Source of the DNA: Symbiodinium natans
Lineage: Eukaryota; Sar; Dinophyceae; Suessiales; Symbiodiniaceae
Direction of reading: 5' to 3'
Assembly: GCA_905221605.1 (NCBI GenBank)
Contig: CAJNDS010000768.1
Coordinates: 270,359-334,358 of the forward strand
Length of the DNA stretch: 64,000 nucleotides
The notes beneath the pieces are model-generated. The model did not search any database. It was not told the DNA's origin and saw only the letters and a list, made by a program, of their open reading frames with translations. The position numbers and the translations under genes are program-made. This document shows positions 20,850-32,404 of this stretch, piece after piece; positions within the stretch are counted from its first letter, which is position 1, and each line of letters opens with the position of its first letter.

Positions 20850-23800
20850 CTATAACCCTACACGATCATACTCAAGGAAGCAGAGCCTGAGAAGCTCCTC
20901 TCGCAGGGATTGGGCGTCCTTGCTGTTGCTCTGGTCCTGGGCTCGGGGGAACGAAACGTTGAACCCAACTGCAAGGGGCCAAAACCCAAAAGCCATGCGA
21001 AGCAGAAGAAGTCGACCGTGCTCTATGCAATTTACAAGTGCCTTCAGGGTTCTGGACCTCGTCTTGGGGGCTGTCGCAATGATGGCTCTCACTGTCGGCT
21101 GAGTCCGTGGCCAGCAGGGGAAGGAGCGTGTCGACATCTGCAAGCGCTGCATCGTACTTGCCCAACCTCAGGACACAGCTGCTTTGACCTGCACGCTCCA
21201 AACAAGCTCCGGCAACTAAAGCGGAAACGACTCCTTCCCACCAGTTTTGCAAGGACTCAGGGGCGGACTCTTTCCGCGCCATGGCGCGCCGGTAGAGCGC
21301 CTGACCAGGGTCCGAAGATGGCTGAGATGGCTCGCAGACCGCTTGCCAGCTGCTGGCAGGGCTTCCATACGTTGAAGATGGGGAGCCAAACGTGCATCTA
21401 GTTACACCCCGAGTGCAGCCCCTAATGCCTGAGCCCTGAAGCAAGCCTCTGCCACGAAGAAGCCGCCTCCCAAAAAGCCCGGCAGCGCGCCTTCGCATTC
21501 GAAGCGTTCAGTGACAGCGCCTTTCGCGCGGGAGGCTCGTGATGGCTCGTGGTTTAGTCTTGGACTCCCAAGCCCAAGGCCACACTCGCTCGACCGTTCC
21601 TTGACTTTGCGCGGTCTTTCGTATGGCTCTCAACCCAAATCCCGACAAACTCAGGGCCCAAGACCCTCATCATCCAATCATCCTTCATCATCTGATCTCC
21701 AAGACCTCCGACCTCTCCCGACTATGACTAAACCCCTTCTTCCCACAGCTGGAACAACACGCACAACTGGGCCCAGGCTCCCGTCGCCGCCTCGCTGCAA
21801 TCCGACTCCGCCTCTGCCCACTGCCGCAGCTTAATCCGGGCGAAGGCCTTCAGGGTCCGTAGGGCTCAGGATGTCTGTGGGAAGTCTGGAGAGCCCGGTA
21901 GGTAAGGGTATGCTGTCGAACTAACTTTCCCTGTCTTTCCCTTGTCGGTGCGCACGGGCCGGCGTCTTTGCGCTTTCACAATTAGAACCATGGCTGCGGA
22001 TAAGGTCGCGAGGTTTGGCCCAGCACAAGGCTATCAGAGGCTGTCACGAAAGATGCGGATACCACCCGGAGCCCCATTTCCCATGGAGCCCTTCGAGCCC
22101 TCTCCTAAGTGCAGCCCTGCGACGCGGTTGGAACGCAGGATTCCCCGGAGAGCTGCTGTGACCTCGAGACGAACTTCGTGCTCGGGAGTGTTGGTGCGGA
22201 ATCCGCGAGCTTGTTAAGTAAGTTGGGCAGCCTTGTCCAAAGTCCGTGGCAGGTTGCGGTCGTGTTGGAATACCCGAGGCCTCCGCTCCCGTCACCTTCC
22301 CCGACTCCTCGACAAGCCAAATCGCTTTGGAGAACCACCTGCCAGCGAAGCGCAAGAACATGAGGAACCAGCATTTCGGGTCCACAAGGGCTGGGAGAGT
22401 TGCTGTTGAACAGGTGCTGGCACAGGTTTGGGTCTGCCAAAGCATGTTGGGTAAGTCGCCACCTGCTGAGCGTACGGCGTGGACAATGTAGGTGGATACA
22501 CAGCGTTCGTGGTACTCTGGAAGCCCCTTCAACACTCCACCACATAACTCGTCGAAGACTTCGAACAAGATGCGAAAAAAACCGAACACTGTGCCTGATG
22601 CCCTTTCGCCGGATCTTTCAGGAACGGCCTTTTGCGCCCCTTTAGCCCCAAGCTCTTCAATGCCAGGGGACAAAGCCTCGAAACCTCGCAACCCCTGCTA
22701 ACTTCCACAAAGCCACAAACTCTGCATCATGAAGCGCGAATAACCCCAAACACCCCCCGACCCTACATTCAACACCACGGCCTTGCGGACTCCTCGAGTT
22801 TGCCTTTGGCCAGCCACAGGAACCCTAAGAAAAGACCAAAGCGCTTAAACATGTGACTGTCATCATTGAAGTTGCTCCGTCATGAGGGACCTCAGATTGA
22901 AAATCTAATATTATGACATTTTTGGACAACCAAACCTTGTAAATCAATGATTATTTATTTTCAGGGTTTAAGTATGGTTTCAAGTACAATTGCAAAGTAC
23001 AAGTACAGTTTGCAGTACGTTTTCAAAGTACACTACCGCATACAATTCTGAGTGCAAGTGCAATTTCCACTACGACTATTAGATTCTAATAGAAACAAAC
23101 ACGAGGCTAGAATCCTACAGCCCAAGCCCCTGGAGTGCCTTCGGTGAAGAGGCGGTTGGCCTCCTGCTTGCCCTGCACCACATCGCAAGAGCTTGTGTAC
23201 AGGATGCGTAAAGGACTTGCTTGAAATGCGGCTCGAAGTGGACAGGGCTTACACTACTGAAGTCCCAGACGGGGTTATAGACCGGCAAACTGTTGAAAGC
23301 CCAACCCTCGACATGCAGCTTGACCGTCCGCCTTCTCGGCGCCATCGACACTGTACCTGGGCGGGTCTGTCCAGCGTGTAAAGCCCTTGGCAGCTGGGCA
23401 TTAATTTTCAAAACTCAGCAGACAAGGCTTTGGCACGGGCACACGACATCTACACGTGCCACGCGCAAAAAGAACACCAACCTCAGAAGCACAGAGGCTT
23501 CGGCTCCAACTTGATGTCAGCGTACGGCTCGGCAGGCGCCTGGCATGAGGTTGCGCGTGCCCTTAAGCCCTCGTATGCGTGAGGGTGCAGTGACTGCAGC
23601 CTCACCAACCCTTGCCGGCAAAATGTCATAGTTGGAAAAGCCTGGCATGCATTCACCCGAGACTTCCAGGACCCTCGTCCAGCCTTTGAGGCCTCCGCGG
23701 GCTTCGCGGCTGCCGGTGCCTCGTCCGAGCTTCGCAGGTCAGGTCATTCTTGGACCTAGCAGGACCTACCAGCTATTACCAGTACCGCAGAAACGAACCT

Positions 23801-24397
23801 TGCCCAAACTACTGTGCCTAGCAATTGCCATCATATGCCATCTTGACAGCCCAAGCTCCGCCAACGCCTTGAGCTATCCCGTCGACAACAGTGTCGGGGC
23901 TGCTTGGCCGGCCTTGGCCTCTGTCGGCTTGGCCGGAGATGCCGGTGCCTGGTGGCTTGGGAAGTTTGCAAAGAGGTTTTCCGAGGGTCTGAGACTTCGA
24001 AACAGACTCCCGACACAAAACTAAACTAAATGAAGCCCTCCAAACCCCCAAAAGGCCGTCGTAGAGTTTCCACAAACCAGCAAAGGGGAGCACCTTTGGC
24101 GGCTCCTCCTCATCCTCATCGTCACTGGCCTGGAGCACGACGTGCTCCACTCTCAGTCCGTGGTCGGGCATTTGAAGTTTGGGTCCCGACATGAGGCCTA
24201 GGCCTAAGCCTCTCGTGGGTCTACATTTGGCAGCTTGCGCTCATGGAAGCTTATGGAAACTGTTGGCACGCCCTTAAACCCCCACTCCCAGCCCCCAGGT
24301 CCTAGATGGTCCTGGCTCCCCGAATCCCACAATGTAAAGGGGCGGAGGCCGCCTCGACGATCTGCATTCGCTTGAACCCCGGCGGTGTCTCGGAGGC
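20850..24397 (-). CDS. TPR-repeat protein gene copy T3
   Basis: Exons: B 24353-24397, A 24094-24129, K 23913-23948, J 23684-23719, G 23139-23172, D 22281-22338, C 22124-22162, C2 21791-21829, E1 21242-21300, E2 21058-21166, E3 20850-20936. All lengths equal those of T2. The 3' half is almost identical to T2, so the duplication is recent or the copies are being homogenised. The intron between G and D carries a 181-bp insertion absent from T2 (22910-23090). The block upstream of exon B differs from T1 and T2: the CTG repeat is replaced by a GGTGTT expansion. Confidence 0.75.
22910..23090. mobile_element. Copy-specific 181-bp insertion in T3 intron
   Basis: T2 reads straight through the equivalent site (gattggaaaactaatagaaa). 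T3 has an AT-rich insert with several AAGTACA motifs, flanked by TCTAAT at 22904-22909 and 23085-23090, consistent with a 5-6 bp target-site duplication. The ends show no convincing inverted repeat and there is no coding capacity. It may be a short non-autonomous element of unknown class. Confidence 0.75.
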
Positions 24398-24591
24398 CTG
24401 CGAAACACTTCAGCACTTTCTCCGTGTGTGGGGTCTCGGGGCACGCGAGAAACCGCCGACAAAGCCACAAACCACTCTCCCTGTGAGTTTAGAAGCCCAT
24501 GCTGCTGGTGGGGAGCCATTTGTTCGATGATTCCGAAGAGGATGTTTAGAAGATGTTTAGAAGATTGTTTCAGGATGAAACGGTGAGTATG

Positions 24592-25062
24592 TTGGTTGTT
24601 GTTTGTTGTTGTTTGTTGCGTGTTGCTTGTTGCTTGCTGGTTGCTGGTTGCTGGCTGTTGGTTGTTGGTTGTGGGTTTTGGGTTGTCGGTGTCGGTGTCG
24701 GTGTTGGTGTCGGTGTCGGTGGTGGTGTTGGTGTTTTGGTGTTGGTGTTGGTGTTGGTGTTGGTGTTGGTGTTGGTGTTGGTGTTGGTGTTGGTGTTGGT
24801 GTTGGTGTTGGTGTTGGTGTTGGTGTTGGTGTTGGTGTTGGTGTTTTGGTGCTGGTGCTGGTGTTGGTGTTGGTGTTGGTGTTGGTGTTGGTGTTGGTGT
24901 TGGTGTTGGTGTTGGTGTTGGTGTTGGTGTTGGTGTTTTGGTGCTGGTGTTGGTGTTTAGCGCTGGTGCTGGTGATTTGGCGCTGGTGCTGGTGTTTTGG
25001 CGCTGCTGCTGGTGCTGCTGGTGCTGGTGGTGGTGGTGCTGCTGCTGCTGCTGCGCCCACCA
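24592..25062. repeat. GGTGTT hexamer microsatellite (about 470 bp)
   Basis: GTTGCTTGTTGC-like start, then more than 40 GGTGTT/GGTGCT hexamers, then GCTGCTGCTG. All three plus-strand frames stay open, giving Val-Leu, Gly-Val and Cys-Trp runs that are artefacts of the repeat. It occupies the site of the CTG block of T1 and T2. Confidence 0.95.
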
Positions 25063-25700
25063 GACACCTGGCAGCGGCTCTGAACCGATGACTGTTCATG
25101 CCAACCCCGATTCAGTGAAGTGCATGCTTCATTGCCTTCACGGTCAATGGTACGGGGGGTGTTATAGCGCACGCGTCAACTTTTGCGCGGGCTCCTACTC
25201 GGAATTTGCGGGGGTCCCTGGAAAGCTCTGGTCTTTGTGCCGCCTGTGCTGGCTGTCTGAGCACCCTACCACCGTCTTCATGCATTGCTCCCAAGACTTC
25301 AGCAACACCGCGGTGGAGTTGCCATGCTTTTTTTGCTGCTGCTGCATATCGCATTAGTTCGCACTACGTCACTACGGCCGCGTAACCCTGGAACCCCAAA
25401 TGCACAACCAAAATCTTGAAAAACAAAATCTCGCCTGCCGCACCTCCTGAACGGGGGCAGGGGCGGGCTTCAGCCTTCAAACGGCGAAGGGTCGGCGAGG
25501 CCACCGAGCACGTGGTAGCGGGGTTGGGGATTCAGGGTTAATTTCTGGGTTACTTGATCGGCTGAGTGCAACACGGTGAAATGGCAGAAGCTTCACCGCG
25601 GACAATCACTTAGGATTTCTTAGAGTTCTTAATGCTCTGAGCTTCAGGGCTGAGTTGAGGTGCTGGGCTGCACGAGCACCGGAACCATCTCTGCAGCGCT
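25063..25700. other. Unit-3-specific spacer between T4 end and T3 start
   Basis: Contains a minus-strand reading (25112-25354; HRGVAEVLGAMHEDGGRV) and an overlapping plus-strand reading, neither conserved in the other units. From 25376 it resumes homology to the intergenic block that follows the CTG repeat in T1 and T2. Confidence 0.5.
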
Positions 25701-28700
25701 CTATAACCCTACACGATCATACTCAAGGAAACAGAGCCTGAGAAGCTCCTCTCGCAGGGATTGGGCATCCTTGCTGTTGTTCTCGTCCTGGGCTCAGGGG
25801 GCAGGGACGGCGTGGCATGCCGTGTGCGGGATCTCCAAATCCCGAGATCCTTCAACCGATGGAGGAAGTGACGACACGATGAACCCGACTGCAAGGGGCC
25901 GAAACCCGGACCGTGGAGGCGTGCTCTATGCAATTATATAACTAGTGCCTAGGGTTGAGGACCTCGTCTTCAGGCTCTGGGTCGCAATGGTTGCTCTCGC
26001 TGTCGGCTGAGTCCGTGGCCAACAGAGGAAGGAGTGTGTCGACGTCTGCAAGAGCTGCATCGTACTTGCCCAACCTCACGCTCCAAACAAACCCCTTCAA
26101 TCTTCTTCAAGCTTCTTCCAGCTCAGGCAAACTGAAGCGGAAACGACTCCTTCCCACCAGTGTTGCAGGGATTCAGGGGCGGACTCTTTCCGAGCCATGG
26201 CGCGCCGGTACAGTGCCTGACCACGGTCTGAGAGCGCCGGCTGACCAAGCATCAATCAATTGAGCCCCGTGTCTCGTGGCTTAAGTGGCTATGCGCGCAG
26301 CCAGGCGTCTATGATGGCAAGAAGGTGAGACACCAAGGTTGCAGGGGCTTGGGTCCGGGGCTAATGTTGTCTGATGCCAAGGTGCGTTCCGGGCTTAATC
26401 CTTCTGCAGCTTTCCAGAAAGTGCTGCCTGGTTGTCAAACGTCCGCTAATTACACCCCCCCAGTGCACCCTAATGCCTGAGCCCTGAAGCAAGCCCTCTG
26501 CCACGAAGAAGCCACCTCCCAAAAAGCCCGGTAGACCGCCAGCCCGCCTTCGGATTCGAGGCGTTGAGTGACAGCGCCTTTCACTTGGGAGGCTGTTGAT
26601 GCGACCGTGCCTTCACTCTGCGCGGTCTTTCGTATGGCTCTCAACCCCAAACTCAAAGCCCAAGACCCTCATCCATCATCCAATCATCCTTCATCATCTG
26701 ATCTCCAAGACTCATCCAGCCTCGACAAAATCAAAAGAAGCCCCTACATCTCCCGACTAAACCCCGTCTTCCACACAGCTAGAAAAACACGCACAACTAG
26801 GCCCAGGCTCCCGCTGCCGCCTCGCTGCAATCCGACTCCGCCTCTGCCCACTGCCGCAGCTTCAGCCGGGCGAAGGCCTTCAGGGTCCGTGGGGCAAGGG
26901 AAAGTTTGTTCGACAGGATACTCTTGCCGAATTACCGGGTTGAGAGAGAGGCCGAGGCTGTCACGAAAGATGCGGATATCACCCGGAGCCCCATTTCCCA
27001 TGGAGCCCTTCGACCCTCTCCTAAGTGCAGCCCTGCGACGCGGTTGGAATGCAGGATTCCCCGGAGAGCTGCCGTGACCTCGGGACGAACTTCGCGCTCG
27101 AGAGGTTGTTAAGCTAGGCAGCCTTGTCCAAAGTCCGTGGCAGGTTGCGGTCGTGTCGGAACATATCTACGAGGGGACCTCAGGGGGGATCCTGTGTCTG
27201 AGCCTATGAAACATCCGAGGCCTCCGCTCCCGTCACCTTCCCCGACTCCTCGACAAGCCAAATCGCTTTGGAGAACCACCTGCCAGCGAAGCGCAAGAAC
27301 ATGAGCAAACCGCATTTCGGGTCCACAAGGGCTGGGAGAGTTGCTGTTGAACAGGTGCTGGCACAGGTTTGGCTCTGCCAAAGCACGTTGGGTAAGTCGC
27401 TACCTGCTGAGCGTACGTCGTGGAGAATGTAGGTGGATACACAGCGTTCGTACTCTGGAAGCCCCTTCAACACTCCACCCCATAACTGGTCGAAGACTTC
27501 GAACAAGATGCGAAAAAACCGAACACTGTGCCTGATGCCCTTTCGCCGGATATTCATCATTTCTTTCAGGACTGGCCTTTTGCCAAAGGACAAAGCCTCG
27601 AAACATCGCAACCCCCTGCTAACTTCCACAAAGCCACAAACTCTGCATCCTGAAGTGGGAATGACCCCAAACACCCCCCGACCCCACATTCAACACCACG
27701 GCCTTGCGGACTCCTCGAGTTTGCCTCTGGCCAGCCACAGGAACCCTAAGAAAAGACCAAAGCACTTAAACATGTGAGTGTCATCATAGTCGTCGTTCCG
27801 TCATGAGGGCCTCAGATTGAAAAAAACAAATGGAAACAAACACCAGGCTGGAATCCTACAGCCCAAAGCCCCTGTAGTGCCTTCGCTGAAGAGGCGGTTG
27901 GCCTCCTGCTTGGCCTGCACCACATCGCAAGAACGGTGACGACATCATGTGTGGAGGATGCCATATACAATTTTTACAAAAATAGCCCTCGACATGCAGC
28001 TTGACCGTCCGCCTTCTCGGCGCCATCGACACTGTACCTGGGCGGGTCAGTCCGGCGTGTAAGCCCGGGGCGGCTTGGCATTAATTTTCAAAACTCAGCA
28101 AAAAACAAGGCTTTGGCACGAGCACACGACATAGAACGCCAGACCTCAGAAGCACAGAGGCTTCGGCTCCAACTTGATGTCAGCGTACGGCTCGGCAGGC
28201 TCCTGGCATGAGGCTGCGCGTGCCCTCACCAACCCTTACCGGCAAAATGTCAGAATTGGAAAAGCCTGACAGGCACTCGCCCGAGACCTCCAAGACCCTC
28301 GTCCAGCCTTTTTGGCCTCCGCGGGCTTCGCGGCTGCCGGTGCCTCGCCCGAGCTTCGCAGGTCAGGTCGTTCTTGGACCTACCAGGACCTAGCTATTAC
28401 CAGTACCGCACAAACGAACCTTGCACAAGCAGCCCAATAGATTCCAGGAGATCCCACCCGAGTCAACATTATTAACTAAACGCTCCCGCATGCTCGCAGA
28501 TTTCATGGGGGCAAAGATGAGGGCATATGAGGGCATGCTAGACAGGGGGGATCAGGATTTCAGGTTCTATTAGACAGCACATGGGTCTTCAGAAGAAGTT
28601 GATGCCACGACTCAGCCAAGGAAGGCATTTCTCATCCAGGACCAAGGAAGGCAGCGTGAAACGAGTAGAATGGGCTATGTGACACTTCGTACCCTCCAAA

Positions 28701-29710
28701 GCCCAAATAACAAAGCCTCAGCCGAAAGCCCAGAAAGGAAAGGCAAACCCAAAGATACTGGAAACCTGACGAACCCCTACTGCCCAACATCAGAGCAGCT
28801 CCAGACGTTAATGACCGCAGGTTGCCGAGCGACTTCCAACTCCTCTCTTTCCAGGCCCCTGGCGGGGCCGGGCCCGGGAGCCGGCCTCAACAACACGAGA
28901 GTTGGAGAGGGGTTTAGGGTTTAGGGTTTAGGGTTTAGGGTTTAGGGTTTAGGGTTTAGGGTTTAGGGTCTAGGGTTTAGGGTTTAGGGTTGAACCTTGA
29001 AGCCTCGACGTGAAGGCAGCTGAAGACTGCCCACCCCCCCCCCCAGCGGCTGATGGAGCCCCACATGTGGTCCACATGCCCCAGAACTATATAATTTTAG
29101 CTGCTTCTTAGGAATTATAGTACACAAAAACTAAGAATTATTCCCAGAAATCCCTAAGAGAAACCCGTTTGGGAGCGCGGCTTGGCAGTGCTTGGCGACT
29201 TCGGGTCTCCACCGTGTCCATTGCTCATCTGGCGGGGCGGATTAGCTCCCTCTCGCCATCTCCCAAGCCCGTCCCTAGACTTGCCCTGAAGCATCTAAAA
29301 GTGTGGGGAGTGCGGGTTGAAAGCTAAGTCAGGAGGGATGGGGAGGGCTGAAGATAAGACACGCCGCAGCAAATGCCACTGGTGATCATGTGTCCTGAAC
29401 TTTCGGCATGCCCTGTTTATCCAAATCTAGCCCTTTAGCCCAACCTAAACCCCCGAACGCCGAATGCCCTTATTGCTCGCACATCTCTGCTGACCAGCCT
29501 GCACTTTTGCTGGCTCCGCATCCTCGTCCTCATCGTCGCTGGCCTCGAATGTGACGGACTGCCAGCACTCCCCACTAAAGTCAAAACAAATACCATGCCC
29601 AAATCCTGCAAAGCTTCCAGTTTTATGTCCTAAGCAGCTCGGCCCTAGAGTTGCAAGGAGGGAGCCTCGACGATCTGCATGCGTCTGAATCCTGGGGGCG
29701 GCTCGGAAGC
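25701..29710 (-). CDS. TPR-repeat protein gene copy T4
   Basis: Exons: B 29666-29710 (45 bp, ends GFRRMQIVE), A 29505-29543 (39 bp), J 28308-28343, G 27881-27914, D 27222-27279, C 27040-27078, C2 26821-26859, E1 26158-26216, E2 25963-26074 (112 bp), E3 25701-25787 with stop. Over the first 31 codons of E2 it differs from T2 at seven sites, all synonymous; then one codon is gained in frame. In E1 most changes are synonymous. This is strong evidence of selection on the protein. No K exon was found, and the A and B exons are more like those of T5 than of T1-T3. The 1.1 kb between J and A includes telomere-like DNA (28912-28990) and an extra TPR-like exon near 29.2 kb. Confidence 0.72.
28912..28990. 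repeat. TTTAGGG tract, first after the array
   Basis: Eleven heptamers, one TCTAGGG. It lies in the J-A intron of T4, at the edge of the recently duplicated block. Confidence 0.95.
29172..29239 (-). CDS. Extra TPR2-helix-like exon (paralogue of 38315-38383)
   Basis: Acceptor cgccag, then a frame reading DEQWTRWRPEVAKHCQAALP. It resembles exon C2 (QW..AE.DC..A) and is a clear homologue of the segment at 38.3 kb (DEQWTRRRADVAKPCQAARP). Its position between exons A and J is not where C2 sits in the other genes, so it may be an extra TPR half-motif or a relic. Confidence 0.4.
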
Positions 29711-29977
29711 CTGCAACGGGGCATTGGCATCTCTTTGCTTCGGCCTGCTTCGACTTTTGCTTGCTTTTTGGACTGTGGGCGAAAGGCTTTTCCTCGATGT
29801 GTTTTGGTAGGGTTTACTCTAGACTTTGTTAGGTAAACCTCTGCTTCCTCCTCGACTTCTTGAAGTAAACCTCCAAATCCTGTACTGTACAATTTACCCG
29901 CCACCGGCATTGAAGTTGTTGCGGCACAAGCACCTGTACCCCTGGTAGACTGACCCTCCAACCGCCCCAGACACATC

Positions 29978-30505
29978 ATGCAGCCGGTGGCCTTGGGGCT
30001 GGTCTTTGGCGGCTCCGCCTACAAACGCATGGTGCCAGATGCCCGAAGAGGCTCTGTAGGGTTTTACAGAAGGAAGAGGTCGAGGAGGCTGGGTAAGGGC
30101 AGCTATCGGATGAGCGTGCGAGGAAGAGGGTTCATGCTGGGTACAGCACTGCATGTCATGTCTTCTTCATGTTTTCGGAGAGGGAGATGTGCATGCACAT
30201 ACATCGCACGTATGCATGCGTATACATGCGGAATTTTGAACCTGCACGAGAGGAACAAGGAAGGTACTGCCTCTATGTGCCCTGGGCTGAAGAGCGCAGA
30301 GTTCTGGGGCCTAAGATGGTTCTTCCATTTTGCGCTGTTGAAGACTTTGAGCAAGATTGCCGGCGAGATTGCCGGGATTCAGGGGTTGAGTTTGGGTGAT
30401 TCAGCTGGTATAAGTACAATGTCCAGCGTCTTGCAGGCCCCAAGTGGGCCTCGTGTCCCCGCACGACACTCACCAAGGCCTGAGCTACTAAAACTTTTGG
30501 CCTAG
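29978..30505 (+). other. Open readings of uncertain status
   Basis: Two overlapping plus-strand frames are open here (one contains PAREEQGRYCLYVPWAEERR, 30169-30399). They lie in the interval between T5 exon E2 and T4 exon B. No splice pair or homologue was found. Confidence 0.2.
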
Positions 30506-30506
30506 C

Positions 30507-30585
30507 CCTAAACCCTAAACCCGAAACCCTAAACCCTAAACCCTAAACCCTAAACCCTAAACCCTGCACACCCTAAACCCTAAAT
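30507..30585. repeat. CCCTAAA tract
   Basis: About ten units; left partner of the long TTTAGGG tract at 30692-30881. The 106-bp segment between them reads APYVAARKSARPMHRSPSAP on the minus strand with a gtcggg donor, a possible exon. Confidence 0.95.
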
Positions 30586-30691
30586 ACTTAAAGCTACTAA
30601 ACGCCCACGACCCATCCCGACCTTGGGGCTGATGGGCTTCGGTGCATCGGCCTCGCAGACTTACGAGCTGCGACATAAGGAGCCTCTATTT

Positions 30692-30881
30692 GGGGTTTAG
30701 GGTTTAGGGTTTAGGGTTTAGGGTTTAGGGTTTAGGTTTTAGGGTTTAGGGTTTAGGGTTTAGGATTTAGGGTTTAGGGTTTAGGGTTTAGGGTTTAGGG
30801 TTTAGGGTTTAGGGTTTAGGGTTTGGGGTTTAGGGTTTAGGGTTTAGGGTATAGGGTTTAGGGTTTAGGGTTTAGGGTTTG
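30692..30881. repeat. Long TTTAGGG tract
   Basis: About 27 heptamers with few variants, among the longest in the window. Followed by unassigned sequence to 31165. Confidence 0.97.
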
Positions 30882-31165
30882 GCCGGGGTCATGCAGCCAT
30901 GGCATGACTAAGTTCTGAGACGTGAACTTCATCGGGTGCTTCTCGGCTCACAGAGGGAGTTGAGGGAATCAAAACATGTCAAGCCGGGAGCACCCCAAGC
31001 CCGCATCCCATCGCTGCCTTCTTGGCCGACTGGCCGTTTTCGGCCGGCAGCCTGCAATCGGAGAGCGATTGCTTGGTGCGGTTGTTGGTCAAAAATGCGG
31101 CGACAGCTGAAACAATGAAGCCCTTTTAGTTGCCTGTTAAATATCCCTCATGAACGGAGCGCAAT

Positions 31166-31214
31166 GAGGGGGGGGGGGGGGGGGGGGGGGGGGTGGGGGG
31201 GGGTGGGGGGGGGG
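31166..31214. repeat. Poly-G tract
   Basis: More than 40 G with two single T interruptions. Other G runs occur at 53886-53901, 57185-57206 and 63929-63944. These could form quadruplexes or mark unreliable assembly. Confidence 0.95.
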
Positions 31215-31599
31215 CAGCAGGATCCTTGCAACCACCTTTTTCTGCAAGGAACAGCAGTGCTAGACGAGACATGAAGGCATGTCGATCTCGAGGTTAAGAT
31301 TGGGCTACTCAACGCTTTACGTGAGCTGCAGGCTATTTGCTTGAATTTTCTCGGCTCAGGACGATACCTTCTTCCTAGTTCTTCCAGTGAGTTCAGGGCT
31401 TCAGGAGCTTACCTCCATGCTTCTCATGGTGAGTCCCCATGTAGACAGCCCCCCACACGCAACGACCCCCCGCAACGTTCTCAGTCACACAGAACGCAAC
31501 GTCTTCAGCAGTCTTAGTCGACGGGACCCGGGCGCGAGGATCTTGTCTCGCAGCTCCAAAGCCTCCTTGTCTGAGGGCGAAGCCTGACTTCGGCTTTGG

Positions 31600-31702
31600 G
31601 GGTCTACGATCATAGGGGGTACCTTCTGGGGGTTCTTAATACAAGTGGCTCCTAACATTTGGGGGTCTATACTAGGGGTCCCCCATGATCGTAAACCGCC
31701 AT
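31600..31702. mobile_element. Inverted-repeat element, family M2
   Basis: Termini gggggtctacgatcataggg and ccatgatcgtaaaccgcc inverted; internal ggctcctaacatttgggggtc block as at 11513. Confidence 0.75.
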
Positions 31703-32404
31703 TTCAGAGTCTCGAGGCTTTATAGGACTGCACGCATGGGGGTCTAGGAAAGGTGCAGGTAGGGTTGAGGCATGTTCAGGGTCGGGGAAGCAGTTGAGGG
31801 GAAAGGGGGTCCTTCTGGAGTTCAAGGGTGGCGTCGATAAACTAGACAACCGGAGAGTCCGTTCAAGAGCATGGATGGTTCCCCTGAGCAAAAACAGTTG
31901 CGTACAAGTAAAGGTTGTATTCTCCCGACCGCCACCCTACCACGGCAGGAAGCGAAGTGCGCGGAGAGAAGTAGGGCTGGCGGTCGACATGTACCAAAAC
32001 TCTAGGCAAGGATGCGGTGAATTCCCAATTCCAGAGATACCTTTTCAAAGCTGGTTTTCGCAGGGAATCCATGTGACAGCGCCTTTCGAAGGCACCCGAA
32101 CCCGAGCACAGTCGAACCAAAGTCGCCAGCCCAGCTGGGTCGTTGAGTCATTGCAGTGCCGATAGGAACGAGAGGCCATGCAGTCGTCTGTGGTAGGAAC
32201 TTAGTCGCTGATTCCAGTCGAGGGCTCGTAAAAGCCTGCCGCCCTGAAAAATCTCCACATCCACTATGTTACTATACACACGAAGAAAAGAAGTCAGAAA
32301 ATCAGATACTTGTAGAGAGAGAGAGAGAGGAGACCGACCCTCGCTCAATTTAGCTGCTGAAACTTCAACAAAACATCATTACGACGAAGCCGAAAAAAGT
32401 CAGC

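Larger units (their letters stand above)
13880..28430. repeat. Tandem array of about 3.9-kb units, four copies
   Basis: Units begin near 13880, 17590, 21482 and 26530 at a block reading cttcg-attcgaggc-ttcagtgacagcgcc. Units 2 and 3 are nearly identical over most of 3.89 kb (equivalent positions are offset by 3892-3893). Unit 1 is more divergent. Unit 3 is about 5.0 kb long because of a hexamer expansion and a 181-bp insertion. Unit 4 loses homology after about 28430. Each unit carries TPR exons on the minus strand. Confidence 0.93.

Noticed and set aside
24592..25357. Long plus-strand readings of Val/Leu/Gly/Cys/Trp repeats
   Set aside because: All frames stay open only because the GGTGTT hexamer contains no stop; the content is a microsatellite and is not shared with the other array units.
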